Assembly: GCF_030504545.1 (NCBI RefSeq)
Contig: NZ_JAUKWP010000001.1
Span: forward strand, 107,254 to 171,253
Direction: 5' to 3'
DNA from: Lactobacillus sp. YT155
GTDB taxonomy: Bacteria; Bacillota; Bacilli; Lactobacillales; Lactobacillaceae
Length of the DNA stretch: 64,000 bases
This document shows positions 20,302 through 29,800 of this stretch, piece after piece. Position numbers and translations under genes: made by a program. The number at the start of each line of letters is the position of its first letter. Position 1 is the stretch's first letter. The notes beneath the pieces were generated by a model, which was given only the letters and a program-made list of their open reading frames with translations, ran no database searches and had not been told where the DNA came from.

Positions 20302-21522
20302 TTAATCGCCGAAATAACTAGCTGCCTTTAAATTCTTAACCGTAAGCATGACTATGAAACTAAGAATATAGAGTGCTGAAATGAAGAACATCACGGTTGT
20401 TACTGAATAGTTGTCTAAAATCCAACCAATAATCAAACTAGAAAACCCACCAACACATCGTCCCACATTCATAATTACATTATTGGCAGTGGCACGCACT
20501 TCGGTTGGATAGAGACGACTGACAACCGCACCATATCCGGCAAACATTCCGTTTGAAAAATACCCAACCATTGTTCCAACAAATAATAATGACATCATAT
20601 CTCTAGGCAATGTTAACCAGAAGACTCCTAAAGCTGAAGCAACTAAGAAAATTCCAAAAGCTACTCGAGGACCAATCTTGTCTAAGATCCATCCAAAAGT
20701 AAGCATCCCTATCGACATTCCAAAAATAGTCGATAACATCCAACTTGATGAACCTGCAACTGATAAGTTTAATTGCTTCTGCATAATTGTGGGCAACCAA
20801 TTCATCAAGCCAAAGTATCCGGCAATTTGAACAATTGCCATAATCATTAGTGCGATTGTTTGATATGCTAAGGACTTAGTTTGAAACAATGCTCTTATTT
20901 GACCTCTTTGTTCTTTTTCTTTCTTAAAAGTTGCGCTCTCAACTAAATGCTTTCTAATAAAGAAAGTTATTACAACTGGAAATAGTCCAAAGAGGAATAA
21001 TACATGCCATCCGTACATTGGTAAGATAAGTGTTGCCAGTAATGATGCTCCAATTGCTCCAATCTGACCAGCTATCCCAACATACGATGAAACCTTTCCT
21101 AATTGTTTCTTAGGAAAACTTTCTGCTAAAACTGTCATACCAATTCCATACTCACCACCAGCACCAATACCAGCAATGAATCTGCAGAGATAAATCGTCC
21201 ATAAATTATTAGCTACGGACATCGCTGCAGTCGCTAAAGCAAAGATGAAAATCGTATATGTAAATACCTTAATTCTACCGATCCGATCGGCTAAAACACC
21301 AAAAAAGACGCCACCCAACAACATTCCGATATTTGTTACCGTTGCTATTGATCCTGCCTGCATACTACTTAAATGCAATTGACTGATTATAGATGAAAGA
21401 GCAAAGGACAAAAACATCACGTCCATATTCTCTAATCCAAATCCTGCAGTGGTAGATGCTACTACCTTAGCTTGGTATCCACTTATCCGATGTTGGCTTG
21501 GCGCCGTCGTCATAGATTTCAT
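20302..21522 (-). CDS. MFS transporter, metabolite:H+ symporter type
   Basis: 406 residues from the ATG with TGGAGGAAAA nine bases upstream; a start 36 bases further up has no site. Twelve hydrophobic segments. The MFS signature GVLADRIGRIKVF between helices 2 and 3 and GWILDKIGPRVAF in the second half are clear, with GGEYGIGMTVLAESFP typical of the sialate/aromatic-acid/niacin symporter subgroup. The substrate cannot be assigned. Divergent from the Bcr/CflA pump gene; own terminator. Confidence 0.85.
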   Translation of the reverse strand: MKSMTTAPSQHRISGYQAKVVASTTAGFGLENMDVMFLSFALSSIISQLHLSSMQAGSIATVTNIGMLLGGVFFGVLADRIGRIKVFTYTIFIFALATAAMSVANNLWTIYLCRFIAGIGAGGEYGIGMTVLAESFPKKQLGKVSSYVGIAGQIGAIGASLLATLILPMYGWHVLFLFGLFPVVITFFIRKHLVESATFKKEKEQRGQIRALFQTKSLAYQTIALMIMAIVQIAGYFGLMNWLPTIMQKQLNLSVAGSSSWMLSTIFGMSIGMLTFGWILDKIGPRVAFGIFLVASALGVFWLTLPRDMMSLLFVGTMVGYFSNGMFAGYGAVVSRLYPTEVRATANNVIMNVGRCVGGFSSLIIGWILDNYSVTTVMFFISALYILSFIVMLTVKNLKAASYFGD

Positions 21523-21616
21523 ATTCAATTTTCCTCCAAAAGGGATGCTCTCTGTCATCCGTTATTTTAGTTCTTAAATAGACTATCACAGCAAGGTTAT
21601 TGCTGGCAATGGTAAA

Positions 21617-21677
21617 TTGCTTTGAATCTCGATTCATGATATTCTCGTATGCATTGAGCAAGTAACTAAATACTTGC
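21617..21677 (+). promoter_or_regulatory. Candidate promoter and inverted repeat upstream of the leader ORF
   Basis: TTGCTT (21617-21622) and TATTCT (21640-21645) are spaced by 17 bases. Just downstream, GCAAGTA (21658-21664) and TACTTGC (21671-21677) form an inverted repeat with a six-base spacer that could be a repressor site or an RNA hairpin at the start of the transcript. Confidence 0.4.
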
Positions 21678-21697
21678 ACACAGAAAGGGGTGATTAC

Positions 21698-21769
21698 ATG
21701 AATTTTTATAATTGGATAAAAATCATGATTCCACCATTTCCCTGTAGAGGATGTTTTTTTCCCAGATAA
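21698..21769 (+). CDS. Leader peptide candidate, 23 codons
   Basis: Small ORF starting MNFYNWIKIM and ending PPFPCRGCFFPR. The ribosome site AAAGGGGTGATT is nearly fully complementary to the 16S rRNA end and is six to seven bases from the ATG, far better than that of the following gene. It ends 25 bases before the TTG of the Bcr/CflA pump. The proline-rich IPPFP run and Cys-x-x-Cys pair are notable. It is either a regulatory leader for the pump or a small secreted or membrane peptide. I know of no homologue. Confidence 0.5.
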   Translation: MNFYNWIKIMIPPFPCRGCFFPR

Positions 21770-21794
21770 TTAACGAATTAGGAGTTTTAAAACA

Positions 21795-22988
21795 TTGGAA
21801 AAAAACATCGAAAATAATAAAAGTAAGAAAATTAGTCTAGCATTACTCATCTGTCTAGTTGGCTTTCCACAAATCAGTGAAACCATATATACACCTTCAT
21901 TGACAGAGATTGCTCGTAACTTCAACGTTCAACTGAATGTTGCACAGATGACCTTGAGTATTTATTTTGTAGCGTTTGCTTTAGGAGTTTTCTTTTGGGG
22001 AATCAGTTCGGATTATATTGGCCGTAGAAAAGCTATGAACTTTGGAATTTTGATATATATCCTTGGTTGCATAATGTGTGTACTTTCAAGAAATATTGAA
22101 TTACTTTTTGTTAGTCGCTTTGTGCAAGCATTTGGTGCTAGCACCGGCTCTGTTACAACTCAGACAATTCTGCGAGATAACTATCAAGGTACAGTTAGAC
22201 ATCAACTCTTTGGTAAAATTTCGGCGGCACTTGCTTTCTCACCAGCAATTGGTCCGTTGGTTGGTGGATTCATTGGTGATTATTACGGATTCAAAACTGT
22301 TTTCGTATTCTTAGTAATAATAGGGATGACCCTACTCTTCTGGAGTTTAAGTAAACTTCCCGAAACCGGAACGATTACATCAACAAAATTTGACGTGAAG
22401 AAAAATTTAAATATTGGTAAAAGTATATTATTAGATCGCTATACAGTCGTATTTGGCTTCTTGATTGGAATTTTCAATGGAATTCTTTTTAGCTATCATT
22501 CCGAAGCTCCTGCTGTCTTTATTGAAAGATTTCATTTCACTCAGAGTCAGTATGGATTCATGGGCTTTGTCGTTGCGACGGCAACCATTTTAGGAGCTTG
22601 GCTTTCTAATCACGAATTAAAGAAAAACAAACCTCAACTAATAGTAGAGCGTGGCATTAAGTTGGCACTCTCTGGTGCTCTTTTTCTAGGAGTTATTTCA
22701 TTATGTAATCTAAACATAACGATTCAAATAGTGATGTATATATTGGGAATCTTTATCCTATTAGCTGGAGTCGGAATGGCACTCCCCAACTGTTTAAGTT
22801 TAGCATTGGTGAAATTCGCAGAAGTTGCCGGAGCCGCAGGCGCCTTCTTAAGTCTCGGTTATTATATTATTGTCAGCATTTGTACTTTCATCATTAGTTT
22901 GCTTCACAACGGATCATTATTTGTACTTCCGGCTTTTTGTTTCTCATTGTTACTTCTCGCATTAGTATCAATTAAATACGCAAAATAA
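21795..22988 (+). CDS. Bcr/CflA-family MFS drug efflux transporter
   Basis: 397 residues, twelve hydrophobic segments. The motif GISSDYIGRRKAM between helices 2 and 3, SRFVQAFGAS and the helix-5 drug-antiporter motif region (ALAFSPAIGPLVGGFIGDYYG) place it in the DHA1 Bcr/CflA group (bicyclomycin, chloramphenicol and related exporters). TTG start with TAGGAG ten bases upstream. A 23-codon ORF with a very strong ribosome site lies directly upstream and may control translation. The actual substrate is unknown. Confidence 0.85.
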   Translation: MEKNIENNKSKKISLALLICLVGFPQISETIYTPSLTEIARNFNVQLNVAQMTLSIYFVAFALGVFFWGISSDYIGRRKAMNFGILIYILGCIMCVLSRNIELLFVSRFVQAFGASTGSVTTQTILRDNYQGTVRHQLFGKISAALAFSPAIGPLVGGFIGDYYGFKTVFVFLVIIGMTLLFWSLSKLPETGTITSTKFDVKKNLNIGKSILLDRYTVVFGFLIGIFNGILFSYHSEAPAVFIERFHFTQSQYGFMGFVVATATILGAWLSNHELKKNKPQLIVERGIKLALSGALFLGVISLCNLNITIQIVMYILGIFILLAGVGMALPNCLSLALVKFAEVAGAAGAFLSLGYYIIVSICTFIISLLHNGSLFVLPAFCFSLLLLALVSIKYAK

Positions 22989-23040
22989 AAAAAGTACCTC
23001 GTTTTAAGATTATACAGTCTTAATTCGAAGTACTTTTTTA
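22987..23040. terminator. Terminator after the Bcr/CflA pump gene
   Basis: AAAAAGTAC / GTACTTTTT outer arms with an imperfect inner stem (TTAAGA / TCTTAA); A and T tracts on both sides make it usable from both strands. Confidence 0.75.
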
Positions 23041-23053
23041 TTTACATTAATTA

Positions 23054-23124
23054 AGCGGGTGACGAGAATCGAACTCGCGACAACAGCTTGGAAGGCTGTG
23101 GTTTTACCACTAAACTACACCCGC
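23054..23124 (-). tRNA. tRNA-Gly (anticodon TCC)
   Basis: 71 nucleotides. Acceptor arms GCGGGTG / CACCCGC with discriminator U, anticodon loop CTTCCAA giving anticodon UCC, T loop GTTCGATTC. CCA is not encoded. It stands alone between two convergent transcription units. Confidence 0.95.
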
Positions 23125-23182
23125 ATTACTTAAATAATTCTAAAACTCCCATCACTATTTAGCAATAGTTTTTTGAGAAAAC

Positions 23183-23215
23183 AAAAAAGCCTGGCTAAAA
23201 TAACCAAGCTTTTTA
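23183..23215 (-). terminator. Terminator of the dehydrogenase gene
   Basis: A twelve-pair stem AAAGCTTGGTTA / TAGCCAGGCTTT (two G-U pairs) with T tail on the minus strand, a few bases after the stop at 23222. Confidence 0.85.
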
Positions 23216-23221
23216 ATTTAT

Positions 23222-24268
23222 TTATTCTTTACTAAATCCAACCAAAATTTTTGCTTGTGATTTATCATTTGTCAAAGCTTCAAATCCATCTTCAACAATA
23301 TCATCAAGAGCAATTTCTTTAGTGATTACCGGTTCAACGTTAATCTTGCCACTAGTTACCCAATCAACTGTCTTTTGGAAGGTTTCTCTTGAGTAAGCAA
23401 TTGTCGTAGTCATTTTTACTCCTGAGTTCATCAATTGCATTGGATTGAATTCAATTGGATGAGCAAAAATTGAAACAATTGTCATCATTCCTCTAGCCTT
23501 AGTTGCATCAATTGCTTGTTCAAAGGTTGGTTGAACGCCGGCAACTTCAAATGATTCATCGACGCCACCAGGAACAATCTTTTTAATTTCTGCAATAACG
23601 TCGCCATCTTTTGGATTCAATACATGAGTTGCACCCATTTCCATAGCTTTCTTCAAACGAACTTCAGAAAGATCAATCACGATAATATTCTTTGCTCCGG
23701 CAGCCTTAGCCGATGCAGCAACCAAAACTCCAATTGGTCCTGAGCCAAAGATAGCAACTGAGTCGCCACTTTGAACTCCTCCTTCTTTGATAGCTTGCAT
23801 AGCAACAGCTGTTGGTTCAATTGTAGCTGCTAATCTTAATGGGAAATCACTTGGTAGTGAATATAGATTATCTTCAGGTACATTCACATAATCTGTGAAT
23901 CCACCATCACAACTCAAACCGATGAAACTGTATCCTTCATAGATATCAACATCATCTGGCAAATTTCTTCTAGTAACTGTCGGATTGATAGATACATGGT
24001 CACCAACTTTGTATTTAGTAACGTCCTTACCAATCTTTTCAATCACACCAGAGAATTCGTGACCCATTGTTAATGGTGCTAAGCCTCCGGTTAATTCATC
24101 TTTTTTATCAACTGGGATAAACACTGGTCCTTCTTGATATTCATGAAGGTCACTTCCACAAATACCCGTCCAAGCAACTTTTACTACTACTTCATTGTCT
24201 TTAAGTGGCTTCAATTCAACATCTTCAACCCTTACATCTTTAACTCCATGCCATACTGCTGCTTTCAT
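23222..24268 (-). CDS. Zinc-dependent (R,R)-butanediol dehydrogenase-like enzyme
   Basis: 348 residues, medium-chain dehydrogenase/reductase. Probably interconverts acetoin and 2,3-butanediol with NAD(H). Catalytic zinc ligands: Cys37, His70, Glu71 and Glu151. The nucleotide-binding GSGPIG is at 175-180, with Asp199 at the end of strand 2 favouring NAD over NADP. The four structural-zinc cysteines of classic MDR enzymes are absent (loop NPTVTRRNLPDD), as in several lactobacillar members. A cre site overlaps the transcription start, so catabolite repression by CcpA is likely. Single-gene transcript. Confidence 0.85.
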   Translation of the reverse strand: MKAAVWHGVKDVRVEDVELKPLKDNEVVVKVAWTGICGSDLHEYQEGPVFIPVDKKDELTGGLAPLTMGHEFSGVIEKIGKDVTKYKVGDHVSINPTVTRRNLPDDVDIYEGYSFIGLSCDGGFTDYVNVPEDNLYSLPSDFPLRLAATIEPTAVAMQAIKEGGVQSGDSVAIFGSGPIGVLVAASAKAAGAKNIIVIDLSEVRLKKAMEMGATHVLNPKDGDVIAEIKKIVPGGVDESFEVAGVQPTFEQAIDATKARGMMTIVSIFAHPIEFNPMQLMNSGVKMTTTIAYSRETFQKTVDWVTSGKINVEPVITKEIALDDIVEDGFEALTNDKSQAKILVGFSKE

Positions 24269-24302
24269 ACGGTAAACCCCTTTTCTTTTATATTATATGT
24301 TT

Positions 24303-24350
24303 TGTAATCGCTTACAATGCTATTATAATGCCTAATTAAGCGAATTCCAA
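24303..24350 (-). promoter_or_regulatory. Promoter and cre site of the dehydrogenase gene
   Basis: Minus-strand TTGGAA (24345-24350), 17-base spacer and TATAAT (24322-24327). The cre TGTAAGCGATTACA (24303-24316 on the plus strand as TGTAATCGCTTACA) is a full consensus match and covers the predicted start near 24315. Confidence 0.85.
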
Positions 24351-24360
24351 TGGGTAAATA

Positions 24361-24392
24361 AAAAAACACTCATTTAAAAATGAGTGTTTTTT
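24361..24392 (-). terminator. Terminator of the DUF1266 operon
   Basis: AACACTCATTT / AAATGAGTGTT hairpin with A and T tracts, touching the stop codon at 24391. The dehydrogenase promoter starts about ten bases further on. Confidence 0.88.
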
Positions 24393-25272
24393 AGAATGGA
24401 GCATTTTGTTTTTCTAAAACTTTATGAACAGCATAACTGGTTTCACCGGCTATATCATCAATATCAAACCCATCAAGAGTTCTACCCAATAAGAATGATA
24501 CTCCATATTCTTCCCAGCTTTCACCATTCTTCTCTGCCAATGAGACAGCTTGAGAAAAATAACCATCCATTTCTTCTCTAGAGATATAGCCTAGCCAAAA
24601 CGACCACTTAGCTAAAGCAACCAATCTAACTATATCCCATCCGTATGTAAGATATAATTCTTTCACATTTTTAGGTTTAATTGCTTTAATGGCCTTCTTT
24701 TGTGCTTTTGCATATTCTTTACTATCAAAGAAATATTTTTCTGGGATTTCCGGTTTAATGGCGTCATTAGCTACTAGAGTCATTAACATATCTTTGATTT
24801 CTAAATCCTTAAGATCTGGATTTTCATCCTTGTACTCTTGTGCAATTTTTAATAAAGAGGTCAAAATCCCCTGGGCTTCTTCATCTGACCGAGCACTAGC
24901 TTCTAACCCTTCAACAAGATAGTAAGCTTTTTGTGATTTCGAACGTTTTAACTCTGCAAGCATATCCAATCGTACGATTGCTGAATCATGATCAAAAATT
25001 TCCCATTGTTGCCGTAATCCACCTTCATATTCAATAAAGTTAATCTTCTTTTCAGATAATCCCTGAATGTTACCTTCCATTCGGTACTCAAAGAGAGGAA
25101 GTCCATAATTAATAGCTTTCTTCTCGATCGCATTCATTTCATCATCTTGAATGAACTGAGCATTAGCACCTTTCTTCTGATTGATTTTTTTACTCTTGCT
25201 TGCCATAAAAGTAATGTAAATGATAAAAACTACTGCTACTCCGACGATTATATAAATTATATTTGTATCCAT
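24391..25272 (-). CDS. DUF1266 protein with N-terminal membrane anchor (copy B)
   Basis: 293 residues. One membrane helix at 4-24 and then a soluble part. The C-terminal 120 residues carry the DUF1266 pattern: YGWDIVRLVALAKWSFWLGYISREEM and NGESWEEYGVSFLLGRTLDG. Family function is unknown; in other bacteria DUF1266 proteins sit in toxin/immunity-like and surface gene neighbourhoods. It is a paralogue of the gene directly upstream (25301-26215); both share LPLFEY, NIQGLSEK/TEK and the same C-terminal block. Good AAGGAGAT site; 28 bases after its paralogue, so one operon with the lipoprotein gene. Confidence 0.8.
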   Translation of the reverse strand: MDTNIIYIIVGVAVVFIIYITFMASKSKKINQKKGANAQFIQDDEMNAIEKKAINYGLPLFEYRMEGNIQGLSEKKINFIEYEGGLRQQWEIFDHDSAIVRLDMLAELKRSKSQKAYYLVEGLEASARSDEEAQGILTSLLKIAQEYKDENPDLKDLEIKDMLMTLVANDAIKPEIPEKYFFDSKEYAKAQKKAIKAIKPKNVKELYLTYGWDIVRLVALAKWSFWLGYISREEMDGYFSQAVSLAEKNGESWEEYGVSFLLGRTLDGFDIDDIAGETSYAVHKVLEKQNAPF

Positions 25273-25300
25273 GTTTTATCTCCTTGTTTATGTAATTAAA

Positions 25301-26215
25301 TTATTTGAATTGTACATTTTGCTTCTCGAGTACTTCATGTATCACATACCTAGTTGAGTCGGCATAATCATTAATATTTAGTCCGTCAAGAGTCAATCCC
25401 AACAAAAATGACACTCCATATTCTTCCCAACTGTCACCATTTTTCTGTACTAACTCGCGACAGGCATCAAAACATCTATCCATCTCTTTTCTAGAAATAT
25501 AGCCTAGCCAAAACGACCATTTTGCAAAAGCTGATAATCGGCAAATGTCCCAAGCATATGTTGAATATACTTCTTTAACCTCACTAGGTTCGATTACTTG
25601 GAGAGCTTTTTCTAAAGATCGAGCATATCCAGTATTTTCGATTAAATATTTATCAGAGATTTCTACATCAATAATTCCCGCCGCTAAACATGTAACCATT
25701 AACTGATTGTTACTTACTCTTTCAAAATTGTAACTGCTCATTTCGCTCTTATACATCTGTGTTGCATCATTTAATCGTTCCAGAGTTTTTCTAGCAAAAT
25801 CATCTTTGCCAGCTCTAGCTTCCAATTCATCAACCAAAATCCTATCTCTTTGCCAATTTGAATTTTGCAAATCTGCTAGCAGACCTAATCGATTTATTGC
25901 CGAATCATGTTCACTAATTCCCCAACGCTTGCGAAGATAATTCTCATACTTATAGATATCAACTGGTTTTTTCTCAGTTAAACCTTGAATGTTATCTTCT
26001 TGCTGATATTCAAACAATGGCAGACCGTAACTTAGTCCGACAATTTCAATTTCATTCATCTCATCATCCTGAAGAAATTGGCCATGAGTTTCTCTTAACT
26101 GATCTTTTATTTGAGTATTTTTATAATCTCTGACAATGTTTTTCATAATCAAAATGAAGATAACGATTGCCATTGCAATAATAATGACTATGAGCATTAC
26201 AGTATTCAAACTCAT
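25301..26215 (-). CDS. DUF1266 protein with N-terminal membrane anchor (copy A)
   Basis: 304 residues with the same layout as copy B: membrane helix at about 5-25, then QFLQDDEMNEIE, LSYGLPLFEYQ, a middle region that differs more, and the C-terminal AWDICRLSAFAKWSFWLGYISRKEM and SWEEYGVSFLLGLTLDG block. The two genes are a tandem duplication that has diverged mainly in the middle third. AAGGAGC site before the ATG. It starts 26 bases after the lipoprotein gene. Function unknown. Confidence 0.8.
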   Translation of the reverse strand: MSLNTVMLIVIIIAMAIVIFILIMKNIVRDYKNTQIKDQLRETHGQFLQDDEMNEIEIVGLSYGLPLFEYQQEDNIQGLTEKKPVDIYKYENYLRKRWGISEHDSAINRLGLLADLQNSNWQRDRILVDELEARAGKDDFARKTLERLNDATQMYKSEMSSYNFERVSNNQLMVTCLAAGIIDVEISDKYLIENTGYARSLEKALQVIEPSEVKEVYSTYAWDICRLSAFAKWSFWLGYISRKEMDRCFDACRELVQKNGDSWEEYGVSFLLGLTLDGLNINDYADSTRYVIHEVLEKQNVQFK

Positions 26216-26241
26216 AACTTTGCTCCTTATCTATCATATTC

Positions 26242-26763
26242 TTACCTTCTTTCTGTAGTTAAAGAATCAACCATTTTTTCCTTTTCTTCAAATTTATATA
26301 ACTTTAATTCTTTTGCAGTCTTTTTAAGACTATAATTTCCATTTTTGTCTGTTCCAACTATTACTGATAAATCGAGTAATTTCTTTTTATCTACTTTCGT
26401 ATAATCAACGATTAGAGTTCTAGTTGCAGTATTCTCTTGTTCATTAAATTCGAGTTTTTCTTTCACTCCTTTTACACCTTGATGTTCCTCAGATATTTCT
26501 CGGAATCTTTCCTTGGTCTTATCCACGGAGCTTTCGCTATATTCTGAAAAATTATATTCACTTCTCTCAGTGGATTTAAAAATTTTATCTCCGTGAGCAT
26601 AATAAGTTACTACATTTTTTGCCCTTTTATTTTCATTAACGAAAACTTTATTTATTACTTTTTCCGATTGTTTTGACTGACTAGTAGATTTGTTATTTCC
26701 ACAACCAACTACCAAGCCAGTTATTAATAACAACGGTAAAATTATTTTTAGTATTTTTTTCAA
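26242..26763 (-). CDS. Lipoprotein, YehR/DUF1307-like
   Basis: 173 residues. A lipobox (GLVVGC, Cys21) follows a 20-residue hydrophobic signal, so the protein is anchored outside on the membrane. The rest, with VVTYYAHGDKIFKSTER, KERFREIS and a C-terminal strand-rich part, resembles the small YehR (DUF1307) lipoproteins. TTG start with GAGGA nine bases upstream. First gene of an operon with the two DUF1266 proteins, suggesting a joint envelope role that I cannot name. Confidence 0.75.
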   Translation of the reverse strand: MKKILKIILPLLLITGLVVGCGNNKSTSQSKQSEKVINKVFVNENKRAKNVVTYYAHGDKIFKSTERSEYNFSEYSESSVDKTKERFREISEEHQGVKGVKEKLEFNEQENTATRTLIVDYTKVDKKKLLDLSVIVGTDKNGNYSLKKTAKELKLYKFEEKEKMVDSLTTERR

Positions 26764-26835
26764 TAGTTAAATCCTCTTTTCCCATAATATAGACACAATC
26801 ATTTGTTAGTTATTTAATTATCATTTTAGAAAGAG

Positions 26836-26867
26836 TAAAAAACGTCGTAATGTTACGGCGTTTTTTT
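26836..26867 (-). terminator. Terminator of the LPXTG protein gene
   Basis: AAAACGCCGTAA / TTACGACGTTTT stem with a three-base loop and T tract on the minus strand, six bases from the stop. Confidence 0.88.
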
Positions 26868-26872
26868 ACTAT

Positions 26873-29800
26873 CTATTTGTTTTCTTTTCTACGATTCAAC
26901 CTTGCTAAACCAAGAATTGATAGTAGGCTGACCCCAAGAATACTAAATACATTCCCTAGAATTCTCTCATCACCAGTTCTTGGTAATGCTTTTTTGCTTG
27001 TTTTCACAGTCTTAGTTGTAGTTGTTACTTCTGTTTTTGTTCCAGGTTTGGTGAGATCTTTAGCTACTGGATCTTTAACATAAACAAAACTAATTGTCTG
27101 TGCTTTTGAAGTGAATACGCCTGTCATCACAGTCTTAATCAGACCTTGTTTGTAGGTGTATCCTTTAATCTCCAATGGATCAGGTGTTGTGAAACTTTCA
27201 CCCAAGAATCCCTTAAGTACAACATCTTCAGCAAGTTTGTTTCCTTGCTCATCAACATGTTCTACTGTTACAGGAGCTGCAGCTGTTTTTTCCCAGATTG
27301 CATATAGTGTAACTGTATCACCATGTTTCTTAGTCAAAGCAGATATTTCTTGTCCGTCTTTGAATTCAACTTTACCATCGGCAGTTGTTGACCAACCTAC
27401 GAAAGTATAGTTTTCGTTAGTGAAAGTATTTTCTGGCAAGTTAACAGCGGCATTTTCAACAACTGATAAGTCGGCCATGGTACCTTCACCACCATTGGCG
27501 TCAAAGGAGACAGTGTAATCAATATCTTTCACAACTACTTTAACTGTTTTTTCTTGTCCATCTTTTGTCTTAAGAACAACGTCATAAGTTCCAACTTTAT
27601 CAAAGTTCACTCCTGATAAGTCAGCAGTCACGTCAATTGCTTTACCGTCAATATCAGTAGCCTTAGCTTTGAAATCATCAACTGCTGGTTTAGTTTCACC
27701 TAGACGATATTCGAAATCTTCACCTTCGATGGTTCTTAAGTCAGGCAGAACGGTCACAGCAGCTTTAGCGGTAACTCCATTGTATGAATACGTAACTTCA
27801 TATTTACCTGCTTTGGTGGTATCAACCGCAGAGGCTAAAGGTAAAGTTACTTTATCAATTGTTACCTCGTTACCGTTTTGGTCTTTAGCTGAAACAAAGT
27901 TATCCTTTGGATCCCACTTGTCACCAACATGAATAGTTGAATCTTTAGCTTTAATTTCGGTTAAATCTTTTTTCCACACGGCATAGAATTTGAATTGCTC
28001 GCCTTCTTCAGTTGCTAAATTAGTCACTTCATCTTCGTCTTGAAAAGCAGCTCTTCCATCCGGAGTTAGTGCCCAACCTGCGAAGATGTAGCCTTCACGA
28101 GTATATTGATTTTTACTCAAGTTTTCCGTAACATCATAGATTCTAACTTGATCAGCCATGTAGCCTGTTCCACCATTAGGATCAAATACTGCCGTGTATT
28201 GATTAGCTTTCCAAACAGCATAAACAGTCTTATCGGTCAGAAAGTCGATACGTGTTCCATCGTTGAAATCAGGTGTTGTAGCAGCTTTTGAACTATTCCA
28301 ACCTAAGAATGTATAGCCAATTCTAGTTGGTTTTGTGACATCGGCTAAATTAACATTGTCGCCAATATCATAGTTCTTCACTGTTTTACTAGGAATAACT
28401 CCAAAATAACCACCACCGTCATAGGTAACGTTAACTGATTTAGCTTTCCAAACAGCTTGTAAATCAATCTTATTAATACCGTTACTGAATGCAACGTTTT
28501 CACCTGGTTGATAGCTCTTGCTGGAATCATTTTTATCAACCCACTTCACAAATTCGTATCCAGGCAAAGTTGGAACATCAGTTGAGAGTTTGATTATTCC
28601 ATTGCCAAAGACATCTAATAGTTCACCTTGACTGACAGGGATGTTGGTAGCATGCTCGACACCTTCAAGTAAAAATCCAGGTAAGTTCTCTTCATAGTTC
28701 ACTTGTGCAACTTCAGTACTAAAGGTTATTAATTTACTATTAGCGTTGAAAGTTGTTTCTGAACCAACTTCTTTAGCTGAGTATTGGAATTGATTAATAG
28801 CTTTTTGATTATTAGCATTGGGAACTAAGAAATTCAAAACAGTATCCAATGATTCATTGGGTTTAATTGTGGTGGCATCAAAATCAATAAATACCGCAGT
28901 TACTGTTGATACATCAGTTGGCTTAGTTGTTGTAAATCCATATGAACTTAGTTTCGCTGCGTTCCAAGTTTGTAAGTCAGTATCATATTTTGGCAAATCT
29001 GAAACTGGTTTGGTTGTGTAATAAACCTTGGCACCGGTCAATGCACTGTCTAATCCAGCGAACGCAACTTGGCCAGTTGAACCACGACCATCACTTATTG
29101 AAGGAAGAATATCATACAAGCGCACATTACCAAAAATGGTATTCCCAGTGTTTTCGATTGTGGCTTTCATTTGTGGTGAACTACCCTTGTCAACGGCAAA
29201 ATTAGTTAAGCTTGACCATGCATCACTCACACCTTTACGACCAGCACTAGAGCCATCAATCTTACTTGCGTTAGCAACGTTCATTGCAGTGTTTCCAGTT
29301 GTATAACCTGAATATGAGCTTTCTTTTGAGTTATCGTAACCCATTTTTTGAGCTATATCGTTTGCTAGGTTATTTGTTGCTTTAGACAATTGAACAAACG
29401 ATGGTTCATTGTGACTGGCTGCCACAGCTTTAATTGGATACGTTGCTACTGGTGCGCCACTCTTGACCTTGAATTGAACTGGGATACTAAATGAAATAAT
29501 TGACGTATTTTTATACCCCACACCATTTGCATTGAATTTGTAATAGTTATAGTTACTATCGGAGGAAACCAGAGTTACTTTTACCGATCCTGGATAAGTA
29601 TGTTTATTCTTTTCATCCACAAAGTCTTTATAAGCTGAAGGATTCTGAAGTTCGAGAACCTTTGGCACAGCTACAACTACTTCTGGATTGGTCCAATCAC
29701 CGATAGCCCCAACTTCGTTATATCCTTGAATTTGATAATCAACTGTTTCACCCGGTTTTTTATCTTTAGCATTGCTACTTACAAATTGAGCTCGGGCTTG

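Noticed and set aside
21467..21679. 70-codon minus ORF overlapping the start of the MFS gene
   Set aside because: Overlaps coding sequence in another frame and has no ribosome site or similarity.
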